Assembly (NCBI RefSeq): GCF_963169125.1
Contig: NC_084795.1
Location: forward strand, 265,541,042 to 265,605,041
Direction: 5' to 3'
DNA from: Humulus lupulus
Lineage: Eukaryota; Streptophyta; Magnoliopsida; Rosales; Cannabaceae
Length of the DNA: 64,000 bases
Shown here: one piece after another, positions 10,382-21,145 of the stretch
Numbering within the stretch: position 1 is the stretch's first letter
Layout: each line of letters starts with the position of its first letter
The notes under the pieces: generated by a model
What the model saw: the letters and a program-made list of their open reading frames with translations, nothing else
What the model was told of the DNA's origin: nothing
Databases searched by the model: none
Position numbers and translations under genes: made by a program

Positions 10382-12247
10382 TCAGGCCTCTCTTGCATAT
10401 CTATCTCGCCCCTTCCGAGAGTCCCCCCCAAATCCTGGACCTCTGAAAATGGTTCGGACCTCTCCCTGTATTTTTGGGGCTCGCCCTTGCATCTGGGGTA
10501 TCGCAGGCTTGTCCTCTAGCTTCAGCCTTTCTCTCCTGACATAACGGCCTAGATGCCCCCTGCGGATGAGCTCGTCAATTTCCTCCTTCAAGTGGATACA
10601 CTCCGCCGTGGTGTGCCCGATATCCTTGTGGTACTGGCAGTATCTACTGGGATCCCTTTTGGATCGGTCCTTTCTCATTGGTGAGGGCTTCTTGAAGGGA
10701 ACTCGGTCTTCATTGGTGAGGTAAATATGCTCCCTGGTATCTGTAAGGTTCGTATAGTAAGTGTAAGCCGCTTGCCTATGATCACTCCCCCATTTGGTCT
10801 TTCTCTGCTGATCATCTCTCGACCCATCATATGCCATTTTCTTCTTTGCTGCATTTGACCCGTCGTTAGCTGGGGGCTTCGCGTTGGACCCCTCCTTTCC
10901 TGCCTTTAGGTTGGCGTGGCCATCCTCCACACGAATGTATTTCTGCTCCCTCTCGTAGAAGTCATCTAAGTCGGTGACTTCCCTCTTCAGCATGTTGTCC
11001 CGAAACTTGCTTCCTGGGCGCACCCCGGCTGTAATGGCCATTTTTAACTCTTGGCAGGTTAGGGTCCCCACTTTCGCGACCTCCATATTGAACCTGTGAA
11101 TGTAGCTCTTCAGGCTTTCATTTTCCCCTTGCTTCACGTTGGGCAAGCTGGTGCCTGGCATCGTGTAGTCCCGGACGGCGTGGTGCTGTTGGAGGAATTC
11201 ATCAGAAAACTGCTGCCAGGACTTGATGGACCCCGACCTTAACCTTTTGAACCATTTGTAGGCGGGTCCTTTCAGTGTGACGGCGAAGCAGTGGCACCTG
11301 GCTCCACTACCAATTCCTCTCAGTTTCATCAGGTCGTTAAATGCGTCCAGGTGGTACTTTGGATCCGTGCTTCCTTCGTAGGGGGTCATATTGGGTTCCT
11401 TAAAGTTGGCAGGGAGCCGGATGGCCTGAATCTCCCTCATGAAGGGCGACTCATGGTCGAACTCTTCCTCAAAAGCCTGACCGCCAGAGGCGGTGATGAT
11501 CTTGCTTCGCAGGCTCCTCATTTCTGTGTCCAGGTCCTACCTCCTCTTGCTTAGAGAGTCCCTCAAAGCGGACGGGTTAAGATCCGCCTTTCCCTTGCCC
11601 TCTCGAGGTACCATAGGGGGCGTGGTCCCTTTACCCGCCCTCTTTTTATTGAGATCCTCCCGTAAATCCGTGGGTGCTCTTTTAGAGGTGACCTCGTCCT
11701 CATTGCAAGGGGCAGCGTTGGTCCTTGGCTCTGGTTTCTGGGCCTGCTTCGGTGGTTTAGGATGTTCGCGTTGCTTTGCTCGGGGGGTGTTACTGGTAGA
11801 GTGTCGGGTCCTCCCATCATCTACTGGTACGGTGGTCTCTACCCCCTCCCGACCTTTCTCCTTCCTCTTGGGCAAGGTCACACTTGACTTACCCTGCAAT
11901 AGGCCATTAAGCACCTCTTACATGTTCTCCAGGATAGTCTCCAACCTTTGGTTCTTACGGTGGAGCTCACGTATTTCTTCTTCATAGAACCGAGATTTTG
12001 AACTCGAGCTCACGGAGTGGACCCGGGGATGCTTATTGTGCCTACGCGTAGAGGGGCCCGGGTCCTGCCGGCCGGAGTTCGGAACTTGTGGTGGTTTAGG
12101 GAGTGGGAACTCGTTAGTATTTCCCGGTGGTGCTCTTGGAGGACTCTCTACAGGCGGGACGCCCAGTGACGAGGCCTCTCTATCACCCTCCTAAGCCTCG
12201 AGGTCCCTTGGGGCCTCCACCTCTCTAGGTGGAGGAGGATCCTTCAT
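10382..12247 (-). pseudogene. T1 gag, four in-frame stops
   Basis: ATG at 12247, about 145 bp after the PBS, keeps one frame to 10382. In-frame stops are TAG at 12191, TAA at 11918, TAG at 11537 and TGA at 10382. The middle part is the retrotransposon gag core (about 11480-10950), with the PxxFKxP..PYEGxTDP and WQQFSDEF-like blocks. The C-terminal part has one zinc-knuckle-like motif of the Tat form (CQYHKDIGHTTAEC). The N-terminal 240 codons are charged and Pro-rich. Confidence 0.86.
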
Positions 12248-12372
12248 GGAGGCCTTCAGCTGGACTCCGTTAAGGTGGACCTCCACCTCTCGTGGTTCCC
12301 TGAGTCACTTTGAACGTCTTGGCATTTCTCTTGCTGGAAGTAATGGTAGAACAGTAGCTTGGAACTTACGTT

Positions 12373-12390
12373 CTCACAGACGGCACCAAA
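12373..12390 (-). promoter_or_regulatory. T1 primer-binding site
   Basis: Minus-strand TTTGGTGCCGTCTGTGAG lies one base after the LTR end CCGTCAACA. TTTGGCGCCGTCTGTG-like sequences are the usual PBS of Tat elements, which do not use initiator tRNA-Met. Confidence 0.75.
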
Positions 12391-12590
12391 CTGTTGACGG
12401 TGAGAACTCGTCAACTAAGTTAAGTTGGAAAAAATTGCAAGATAAAGATTATCAATAGTAAAGCCTTAGAAATTTTAGTGTAAACTCCAAGAACAATTGC
12501 AGAAGAACAATGGTGAAATCAGTTTGTACTCAAAATGGTGCACTTGCTACAGTAAATTTTCTAACCCCTTTCCATGTGGAATTGAGGTTT

Positions 12591-12598
12591 ATTTTATA
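12591..12598 (-). promoter_or_regulatory. TATA box of T1 5' LTR
   Basis: Minus-strand TATAAAAT about 200 bp before the LTR end. Solo LTR H has TATATAAT (33631-33638) at the aligned place. Confidence 0.65.
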
Positions 12599-13194
12599 GT
12601 AGGCTCTAATGGCCCTTGATACAATGTGGTCCAGGGGACCAGGTAGTACGCCAGTACACTGTCAAGTGAGTGGTCTCAGGGGTAGTGGTGTCTGCTCCAG
12701 TACATGGTCAGAGTTGGTGGGTGCACCTCTACTTTAGTACTTGATCGTACTTCCACTACCTGCCTGGTACGAGTGTCAAAGGAGTGGCTTCAGACGTAGT
12801 GGCACAGGTAGTTATGGTGTCGCCTGTGATATACGGTTAGAGATATGCAGGCTATGTCACCACTCCTCGTACGCCCACTACTTGCCAAGGATGGATGTCA
12901 GAGTTGTACGCCAATACATACTTCTTACCCGTGCGATCCTATTGAGCTGCACGTAGGCTTTTGCACTTGTAAGGCGTTTGTCCCTTTTGCCTTTGAAAGT
13001 CTCTTTTCTACTAATATAGTCATTCATATTGGTGTGAGTCACCGTTGAGTCAGTTGGTGTGCATTAGGGGTGCAGATATGTGGTGCACAAAGCGCGCTTT
13101 ATGAGAGCCTTGCGAGGTGCTAGGCCTAGGCACATGAGCAAGGTTCGTGAGATGCTGACCTAGAGGCCTTCCTGCAAGCCACTGAATTGGACCC

Positions 13195-13800
13195 ATGAAG
13201 CCCTCCTACGAGCCATGGGCCTGGGCACGCGAGGTCCTCCTATGTGCCACAGACCTGGGCGTGCGAGGCCCTCCTACGAGCCATGAGCCTGGGCACGTGA
13301 AACCGTCTCGCGGGGCGTGGTCCTTGGCACACGAGGCCATCTCATGGGGCACGGTCCTAGGCATGCGAGGCCCTCCTACGAGCCATGAGCTTGGGCACGC
13401 GAGGCCCTCCTATGCGTCACGGACCTGGGCACGCGAGGCCATCTTGCGGGACACGGTCCTAAGCACGCGAGGCCCTCCTACGAGCCACGAACCTGAGCAC
13501 GCGAGGCTCTCCTATGTGTCACGGACCTGGGCACGCGAGGCCATCTCGCGAGGCATGGTCTGAGGCCTGTGAGGCCCTCCTACAAGCCATGAGCTTGGGC
13601 ACGCGAGGCCCTCCTATGTACCATGGACCTGGGCACGCGAGGCCATCTCACGAGGCATGGTCCGAGGCATGCGAGGCCCTCCTACGAGACATGAATCTGG
13701 GCACGCGAGGCCATCTCGCGGGGCACAGTCCTTGGCACGCGAGGCCATCTCGCGGGGCACGGTCCTGGGCATGCGAGGCCCTTCCACGAGCCTTCCGGCG
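13195..13800. repeat. CpG-rich tandem repeats in U3 of T1 5' LTR
   Basis: Same GCACGCGAGGCC-based array as at 1-500, with near-identical order of variants. Open frames inside it are by-products of the repeat. Confidence 0.85.
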
Positions 13801-14009
13801 AGGCAAGGATCTAGGCGAGGCTAGGGGAGGCCTTCTCTCACAAGTCCCTCGAGGTGCAGCCACGGCGAGGCTAGGTGAGGGGTGCATGCGAGGCTGTTGC
13901 GAGAGGGCGGTGGCTCAAGGTCTCGCGGCTCAAACATGTATTTAGGCCTTTATGGGACCTTAGCACGCGTCTTGGATCTTTTATGGGCATGGAATATTGA
14001 GTATCCACA

Positions 14010-15865
14010 GAGCATAAGGGAAAATTGTAGAAAACTGAAGGAAAAGAAGAAAAACTAGAACTCTCTCCCTCTTCCTCACGATTTCTTTCCCTCTCGCTCT
14101 CCTTTAAGGATTTTGAAGCTGAGAACTCAAGAGGAAGTCTAAGCTAGGTTTAGGGTTTTGATCCTTGGAGTGGCTAAGGGATTCAGCTGGAATTAGTTTC
14201 CAACGTAAGGTTTATGGTTTTTTTTTTCTGAGTTTTCTGAACTTTTTTTAGAATGGTTTCTAAGTTTGGTTTTGGATGGAAGTTTAAGTAGTTAAACTTG
14301 GGAATTGGAAGAATCAAAGCTGGGAGGAACACTGAGGGCAACCTAGGGTCGGATTCATCCATCAGAGGTAACAATTTCTGACCTTGATTATCTGGGTTTT
14401 CTGGTTTTCAGATGAAGTTCTTGAGCTTCAAGCTCAATTTTGATTTTCTGTGTTTAATGAGGTTGTTAGCTAAGTTGTGGTGTTATTGTGTTGTATTGGG
14501 TGAGCTAGTGGTGTAAGGACTTAATTTTATGTTTGGTGGATAATTGGGAAGGATTTTTGGGGTTTTGGGTCGGGGAAATTCGATGAGGAAACCCAGAATT
14601 TCACATGTTCTGGTTGTAGCGCTAGGCTGTGTTTTCTAGGAGTTTTGGGTTTCTGTCTATAGCGTTGTAGCTCCCACCTTGTAGCAATGTAGCACTCCTC
14701 AGCCTCCTGAAATTGGTTTTTGGGTATTTTCTTAGGGTTTTCACTTGGGGGCTCGGGGGACGGGTTCACCACCTCGTTTGGTGGAACTTGGGGTCCCGAG
14801 AGCGCGAGTTTAGTCCCGGGATTGTCCTTTGGAATTTAAACTCACCAAAGTACCATTTATGAATTGTGACTAGGTTTATCTCCAAGGCTTGGAGCTAAGG
14901 ATCATGCTTGAAACCATTTCGCATTCTCCGCTCGGAATTAAAGGCAAGAAAAATGCACCCTTTTGTGTGGCAGTAATGGGACTAAGGGCTCCCTATATCT
15001 GAATACAATCGTTGTATGATTATGATATGCCATGTGAGAATGAAATAAATGGCCTAAGAGTGCTGGAACTAATATTTGCACACAGGACGCGGCTCGGCCA
15101 TTGGTAGCTGAGGACAGCTTAATAATCACTGAGCTCGGTTTAAGCGAACTAGAGCCAGTGGGTTAAACACTGGGCTCGACCTAAGTGAGCCAGAGACAGT
15201 GGGTTAAATAGAAGGTGCGGCCTAAGAGCGTCGACCCTGAGTATTGTATGATGATTATGTTAAACTGTTGATTATGAATGTGATTATTGTTATTAATCTG
15301 ATGTTGATAGCTTGTTGAATACATGGATGATAGATTGATGAATTTTTTCTAGTCGCCACTGATTTGTGCCTGTTATGGCCTGATAAATGTTTGGTTAATA
15401 TCTTATGAATTATTTCATTGTCTGGATTGTTTATGCTATGTGATATAGTTTTCTTGTTGGGCCTCAGCTCACGGGTCCTACGTGGTGCAGGTAATGGCAA
15501 GGGTAAGATGGTTTAACCATGAGTTGGAGAGCTTTGGGGGCGAGGTGTACATTGTCAGCTGCTCGGCCACCACGTTTGAGGGCTTTGTACAAGGAAAGAA
15601 CCCTAAAATGTAAATTTTTCCATTAGAGTGACCTTGATTATTTATACCTTTGGAGATTTTGTAAATATGTCCTTTAAGCCCTGTTTTGGGATCCCATGTA
15701 CCAAACATTTGTTTTAATGAGAAATTGTCTGTTTATGACCAAAGTATTTTAACCCTAACTTGTTTATGATTTTAGGATCACATTTTCATTTAAAAGACTT
15801 GATTAGCAGGTCCTGCACTATTTTAAACACACAGTATAACGGTCTTGGTTATCCAGGGCGTTACA
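14010..15865 (+). repeat. A 5' LTR (3' portion, split by T1)
   Basis: Starts at the T1 insertion point (GAGCATAAGGG) and ends TTACA before the PBS. Aligns with 16334-18219 throughout, with scattered substitutions and small indels, including loss of part of the GTAGCGCTAC palindrome block that the second copy keeps at 16945-16985. Confidence 0.85.
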
Positions 15866-15868
15866 ACT

Positions 15869-15880
15869 TGGTATCAGAGC
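15869..15880 (+). promoter_or_regulatory. A primer-binding site (initiator tRNA-Met type)
   Basis: TGGTATCAGAGC, three bases after the LTR end TTACA. This is the standard plant PBS complementary to the 3' end of initiator tRNA-Met. Confidence 0.9.
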
Positions 15881-16118
15881 CGTCTAGGTTTAAGGGTTCC
15901 TAAAGACTGGCTGGACATGTACACTTGCCACTAAAGACAAGCTCGACTCAGGGTTTCGTAATTGAATACATGAGATTATATGCTTAAGTGCTTAAATGGA
16001 ATATGAACGCATTAATTTGTATATTTAATAAGGAGCATGAGATTTTGATAAGGCCAGGCCCTTGACTGTTGTGTGATGATATTGAGGCATGCTCATTAGC
16101 ATTCCTATTGCAGATATA
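15881..16118 (+). other. A leader remnant
   Basis: Matches the B leader just upstream of its gag (21130-20900, reverse strand), sharing GACTGGCTGGACATGTACAC and GACAAGCTCGACTCA. Homology stops near 16118, where LTR-type sequence begins, marking the internal deletion. Confidence 0.7.
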
Positions 16119-18219
16119 TTGGAGATTATTAGACATTGGTGAAAATAATTGGTGATTAATTGGATGACGATATTTAAGTGGTAAATGTTAGGAAGACTCG
16201 AGGGATTAGTGGGAATTGGGAGCAAATGACCAATATACCTTTAGATTGATTAAAAGACTTGGATTTAATTGGGAGGGCAAAAAGGGTCTTTTGGGTTATT
16301 AGAAGATATACTTGATATATCTGACATCTTTTTAGAGCATAAGGGAAAGTTGTAGAAAACTGAAAGAAAAGAAGAAAAAACATAACTTTTTCCCTCTTCC
16401 TCATGATTTCTTTCCCTCTCACTCTCCCTTGAGAATTTTGAAGCTGAGAACTCAAGAAGAAGTCTAAGCTAGGTTTGGGGTTTTAATCCTTGGAGTAGCT
16501 AAGGGATTCAACTAGAATTAGTTTCCAAATTAAGGTAAGGTTTATGTTTTTTTTTCTGAGTTTGCTAAACTTTGTTGAGAATGGTTTCTAAGTTTGGTTT
16601 TGGATGGAAGTTTAAGGAGTTAAACTTGGGAATTTGAGAAATCAAAGCTGGGAGGAACATTGAGAGCAACCTAGGGTCAGATTCGTCCATCAGAGGTAAC
16701 AATTTCTGACCTTGATTATCTGGGTTTTCAGGTTTTCAGATGAAGTTCTTGAGCTTCAAGCTCAATTTTGACTTTCTGTGTTTGATGAGGTTATTAGCTA
16801 AGTTGTGGTGTTATTATGTTGTCTTAGGTGAGCTACAGTGGTTTAAGGACTTAATTTTGTGTTTGGTGGATAATTGGGAAGGATTTTTGGGGTTTTGGGT
16901 CGGGGAAATTTGATGAGGAAACCCAGAATTTCGCATGTTCTGGTTGTAGCGTTGTAGCGCTAGGTTAGGAGCGCTACAACGCTAGGTTGTGTTTTTTGGG
17001 AGTTTTGGGTTTCTTTCTATAGCACTGTAGCGCCCACCTTGTAGTGCTCCTCAGCCTCCTGAAATTGGTTTTTGGGAATTTTCTTAGGGTTTTCACTTGG
17101 GGGCTCGGGGGACGGGTTTACCACCTTGTGTTGGTGGAACTTGGGGTCCCGAGAGCGCAAGTTTGGTCCCGGGATTGTCCTTTGGAATTTAAACTCACCA
17201 AAGTACCATTAATGGATTGTGACTAGGTTTATCGCCAAGGCTCAGAGCTAAGGATCGTGCTCAAAACCATTTCGCATTCTCCGCTCAGAATTAAAGGTAA
17301 GAAAACTACACCCTTTTGTGTGGCTGTGATGGGACTAAGGGCTCCCTATATCTGAATACAATCGTTGTATGATTATGATATGCCATGTGAGCATGAAATA
17401 AATGGCTTAAGAGTGTCGGAACAAATATTTGCGCACAGGACGTGGCTCGGCCATTGGTAGCTGAGGACAGCTTAATAATGATTGAGCTCAGTTTAATCGG
17501 ACCAAAGTCAGTGGGTTAAACACTGGGCTCGTCCTAAGTGAGCCGGAGACAGTGGGTTAAATAGAGGGTGCGGCCTAAGAGCGCCAACCCTAAGTATTGT
17601 ATGATGATTATCTTAAACTGTTGGTTATGAATGTGATTACTGTTATTAATCTGATGTTAATAGCTTGTTGAATACATGGATGATAGACTGATGAATCTTT
17701 TCTTGTCGCCACTGATTTGTGCTTGTTATGGCCTGATAAATATTTGGTTAATATCTTATGAATTATTTCATTGTCTGGATTGTTTATGCTATGTGATATA
17801 GTTTTCTTGCTGGGCCTCAGCTCATGGGTGCTACGTGGTGCAGGTAATGGCAAGGGTAAGATGGTTCAACCTTGAGTTGGAGAGCTCTGGGGGCGAGGTG
17901 TACATTGTCAGCTGCTCGGCCGCCACGTTCGAGGGATTTGTACAGGGACAAAAACCTAACATGTAAATTTTACCATTAGAGTGGCCTTGATTATTTATAA
18001 CGTTTGGATATTTTGTAAATATGTCTTTGAAGCCCTGTTTTGGGATCCCATGTACCAAACATTTGTTTTAATGAGAAATTGTATGTTTATGAGCAAAATA
18101 TTTTAACCCTAACTTGTTTATGATTTTAGGATCACATTTTCATTTAAAAGACTTGCTTAGCAAGTCCTACACTATTTTAAACACACAGTATAACGATCTT
18201 GGTTATCCAGGGCATTACA
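16119..18219 (+). repeat. A 3' LTR (5' end truncated)
   Basis: Copy of the A LTR ending GGGCATTACA at 18219. Its start lacks a TG terminus and joins the leader directly, so its first few hundred bases are missing. Contains GTAGCGCTAGG...GCGCTACAACGC near 16945-16985. Confidence 0.8.
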
Positions 18220-18555
18220 GCGGAGGAGTTTTAAGACTACCATGATTTAATTAATGCATTCCTTCACCACCCGAAGAGAAGGCTACACCCACAGGGTTTC
18301 GTACCTTTGGTCGAGGTGACATCTATGCACGCGAGGTGGTTATACCAACATGAGACGAGCACCACTCAAGAGATGGGCAAACTCATGAGGGAATTTTCCC
18401 ATTCCGTCCTACACCCAGAGAAGTTTTCTAGTGGTGGGCCTCTCGAGGAGATCACATCCTTAGACTAGAGCTTTCCTTTTCATGCATTTTACTCACTTTT
18501 ATTATGCTTTTGGTGAAGAGTAACACCCTCATTATTTTTCTTTTGCAGGTCACAT
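18220..18555 (+). pseudogene. Unidentified coding fragment with intron-like tail
   Basis: An open stretch of about 77 codons at 18235-18465, preceded by TAA and ended by TAG, reads as protein-like sequence (LHHPKR, GFVPLVEV, HARWLYQHE, SSGGPLEE). It is followed by a T-rich stretch ending in TTTTGCAG, a splice-acceptor-like sequence at about 18541-18548. I do not recognise the family. It may be the tail of an antisense-type ORF from another element, because a similar exon/intron style is seen in T1. Confidence 0.35.
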
Positions 18556-18671
18556 GTGTAACGTCCTCCTAATCTAGGACCGTTACACTGTGTAATTTAA
18601 AGCAGTCTTTGGTATGTCTCCCTCCTTGACCCTCAACTAATGACAACCAAAATGAAGGTCTATCTTTGAGA
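18556..18671 (-). repeat. LTR terminus fragment, minus orientation
   Basis: In minus orientation it ends GTAACGGTCCTAGATT...GACGTTACA, resembling the 3' ends of the A and B LTRs (GTAACGGTCTTAG...GCGTTATA). Directly joined to truncated B RT. It may be what is left of the B 3' LTR or of a related element. No matching TSD seen (left flank ACATG). Confidence 0.5.
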
Positions 18672-19564
18672 ATACCTTGCAACTGATCAAACAGATCATC
18701 TATCCTTGGCAGAGGATACTTGTTCTTAATTGTTAACTTATTCAGTTCTCTGTAATCAATGCACATCCTCAGAGAACCATCTTTCTTCTTCACAAACAGA
18801 ACTGGCACACCCCAAGGTGATAAACTAGGTCTAATAAAACCCAAATCCAACAGCTCTTGCAACTATACTTTTAATTCTTTCAACTCAGCTGGGGCCATTC
18901 TGTAAGGTGCTCTAGACACTAGCTTCGTCCCTGGTGCCAGTTCTATCACAAACTCAATCTCTTTGTGTGGTGGCAACCCTGGTAAATCTTCTGGAAACAC
19001 ATCCAGGAATTCACAGACTAATATAGTCTCTTCTGGTCTCACTAGCATGACCTGAGTGGTGTCAACCACACTAGCTAAGAATCTAATGCAACCTCCTTGC
19101 AATAGATCTCTAGCCCTCAAAACAGAAATCATAGGTATACGAGGTCCATGCATAGTACCAACAAACACAAAAGGATCCTCACCTTCAGGCTTAAAGGTGG
19201 CCATTTTCCTTCTGCAATCTATGGTTGCCCTATACTTCACTAACCAATTCATACCCATAATCATATCGAAGTCAATCATAACTAACTCTATTAAATCCAC
19301 TGCCAACTTTCTGCCCTCCACTGTCACTGGCAAAGATCTGACCCATCTTCTGGATACTACTAACTCCCCAGTGGGTAATAAAGTTCCAAACCCCACATCA
19401 TAATAATCACATGGTCTACACAGTCTATCAATAATTCTACTAGCAACAAAAGAATGTGTAGCACCAGAATCAATCAAAACATTATAAGGGGTTCCAGCAC
19501 TAAGAAGCCGACCTATAACTACTGAGGGTGAAGCCTCAGCTTCTGCTTGTGTCAATGTGAATAC
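18672..19564 (-). pseudogene. B protease and N-terminal RT, truncated
   Basis: Continues the gag frame. Protease active site LIDSGATHSFV, flap region and IMGMNWL block are present. The linker with DVFPEDLPGLPP leads into RT ([52 protein letters not shown]). An in-frame TAG at 18863-18865 separates linker and RT. The sequence loses homology right after LFDQLQG, before any catalytic Asp, so no polymerase could be made. Motifs fit the chromovirus (Tekay-like) side of Ty3/gypsy. Confidence 0.86.
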
Positions 19565-20707
19565 TCAAGCTGGGGCCGAGCTATCCGCTTTTCTGGGTTC
19601 TTCCTTTCCTGCTTTAGGGCAGTCTTTCTTGAAATGACCCACTGCTCCACACAAAAAGCAAGCCTTTGCCCTACACTCTCCCAAATGACGCCTCTTGCAC
19701 CTAGGGCATTCAGGACGAGTCTTCCAGGCCTCATTACCACCCTGACAACCCATTGAAATACCACGGGGTCGCCTATCAAGACCTGAAGCTGGGAAGGTGT
19801 CAGGAACCTTCCTCTTCTGATCACTGGGGCCTCCACCCCTACTAAAACCCACAAAAGGAGAACATGTCCTCCTAAACTCTTTTCTGGCTGCATTATCTCG
19901 CCAAATCTTGTTTTCTGCACTTTTAGGTGTGAATGCCTTCTCAACCACCTGTGCATAGGTAGTAACCCCAGCCACAGTGGTAATGCGAAAATCTCGGGCT
20001 AATCTAGGTTGTAGCCCCTAGAGAAACCTCTCCCTCCTGGTCCCATCAGTGGGTACCAACTCCATGGCAAACTTTGCCAATCAATCAAACTTCAGGGCAT
20101 ACTCAATCACTGATAAACTTCCCTGAAGTAATCAGATAAACTCCTAAGCTTTTGCATCCCTGATGGCATCATTATAATACTTCTCATTAAATAGAGTCTG
20201 GAACTTTTCCCAACTCAGAGCATTAATGTTTCTAGTCTAGGATATAACCTCCCACAAAATTCAGGCATCCTCCCGAAACATATACGTGGCACAGGCCACC
20301 CTCTCATTACTAGTCACCCTCATAAAGTCAAGGATGGTGGTAATCATGCTCATCCACTGCTCAGCTTTAGCAGGATCTGCACTGCCTTCAAACACTGGAG
20401 GTTGTTGCCTCCTAAACCTTTCATAAAGAGGCTCCCATTTGTTTCCAGCCTCAGGCAGCTACTCAACTGTTGGCACTGATACAGGTGGTGCCTCAGGTAC
20501 ACTGGCTGCTGTAGGAACCTGTTGTTGTCTCAAGAGGCGAAGTTCTTCTTTCTGCCTCAATATTATGCCTTGCAGGTCATTAAACAACTGCTACCAATTA
20601 TCAAGAGCTGGCTATGAAATCTGACTCTGGTCATTCTCCTAACCCAGCCTGTTATTCTTACCTAGATTTTCCTGGCCAGCTGATGAATATGTCTGTCTTG
20701 GAATCAT
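19565..20707 (-). pseudogene. B gag, eleven stop codons but no frameshift
   Basis: ATG at 20707. One frame runs the whole length. Visible parts are a Gln/Leu-rich helix, the gag core (FRRQQPPVFEGSADPAKAEQW, YMFREDA, FNEKYY) and a CCHC knuckle CFLCGAVGHFKKDC preceded by CPRCKRRHLGEC. Stops (plus-strand positions): TAG at 20639, 20612, 20591, 20459, 20237, 20144 and 20018; TGA at 20261, 20132, 20081 and 19565. No TAA occurs. Most sit where a Gln or Arg codon is plausible. Inactive; the pattern points to methylcytosine deamination rather than random decay. Confidence 0.85.
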
Positions 20708-21131
20708 TCTATCACTTATACTGTGTTGAAACAATCAATGTGGCCAGTTAAGTAGTAATAACGAAACCTCTTGTCGCCTCACAGTCCAAGATCAACAAAT
20801 AATCACCTATTCCACAGTTATATAGGTATATAGATGGATACATGATCATAGCATTTAGCATTTAACATGTATCAAATAATAATTCACAATGAACAATACT
20901 AGTGAGTATGTTATAGCAATATCAGTACTAATTAGCACGTTCTTGCTGATGATGCAGTAGTCAAGGCACAGCCTTATCAAGGTATCTCATGTATACAGGT
21001 AAAGCATTTATACTATATTTAAGCAGTTAAATATATAACCACATAAATAATTACCAAACCATGAGTCGAGCTTGTCTTCAGTGGTGAGTGTACATGTCCA
21101 GCCAGTCCACAGGAACCCTAAACCTTGGCAT
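20708..21131 (-). other. B leader between PBS and gag
   Basis: AT-rich leader of about 420 bp, homologous near the PBS to the leader of A. No ORF. Confidence 0.6.
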
Positions 21132-21145
21132 GCTTTGATACCAAG
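21132..21145 (-). promoter_or_regulatory. B primer-binding site, one substitution
   Basis: Minus-strand CTTGGTATCAAAGC. Compared with the intact site in A there is one G-to-A change. It follows the LTR end GCGTTATA, itself changed from the usual GTTACA. Confidence 0.8.

Larger units (their letters stand above)
1..14009 (-). mobile_element. T1: Ty3/gypsy Tat-lineage LTR retrotransposon, decayed, 3' LTR cut by window start
   Basis: Minus-strand element. In transcription order: 5' LTR (14009-12392), PBS, gag, protease, RT, RNase H, a second archaeal-type RNase H, integrase, an antisense gene on the plus strand, PPT (690-679) and 3' LTR (678 to beyond base 1). The second RNase H, the DNGSS-type protease and the antisense gene between pol and the 3' LTR are known traits of the Tat group. 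Gag to RT is one frame with seven stops; solo LTR F interrupts pol. The right end abuts GAGCA, which is uninterrupted in the paralogous LTR of A near 16334, so T1 inserted into the LTR of A. The left flank and TSD lie outside the window. Not autonomous. Confidence 0.9.
12392..14009 (-). repeat. T1 5' LTR (1,618 bp)
   Basis: Minus-strand TGTGGATACTC (14009) to CACCGTCAACA (12392). The U3 holds the CpG-rich tandem repeats; the TATA is at 12591-12598. U5 is shared with solo LTR H near 33650-33835. Confidence 0.9.
14010..18219 (+). mobile_element. A: gypsy element reduced to LTR-leader-LTR, plus strand
   Basis: Two long direct repeats (14010-15865 and about 16119-18219), both ending in ATCCAGGGC(G/A)TTACA. 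The first is followed by an initiator-tRNA-Met-type PBS. Only about 250 bp of leader remain before the sequence jumps into the second LTR, so gag-pol is deleted. The 5' part of LTR 1 lies beyond T1, outside the window. LTR sequence and leader are related to element B. Confidence 0.82.

Noticed and set aside
13195..13945. Long open frames on both strands rich in HARPS/EAISRG-like repeats (also at 223-492)
   Set aside because: By-products of the GC-rich tandem array in the T1 LTRs; repeat period, not coding, keeps them open.
15866..16118. Calling A a TRIM element
   Set aside because: Its LTRs are about 2 kb long and its leader matches the coding element B, so it is an internally deleted gypsy copy, not a small non-autonomous family.
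18556..18671. Taking the LTR stub as the true 3' LTR of B
   Set aside because: The end resembles the B LTR only in part, and no TSD matches (ACATG against TTTAA); left open as a related fragment.
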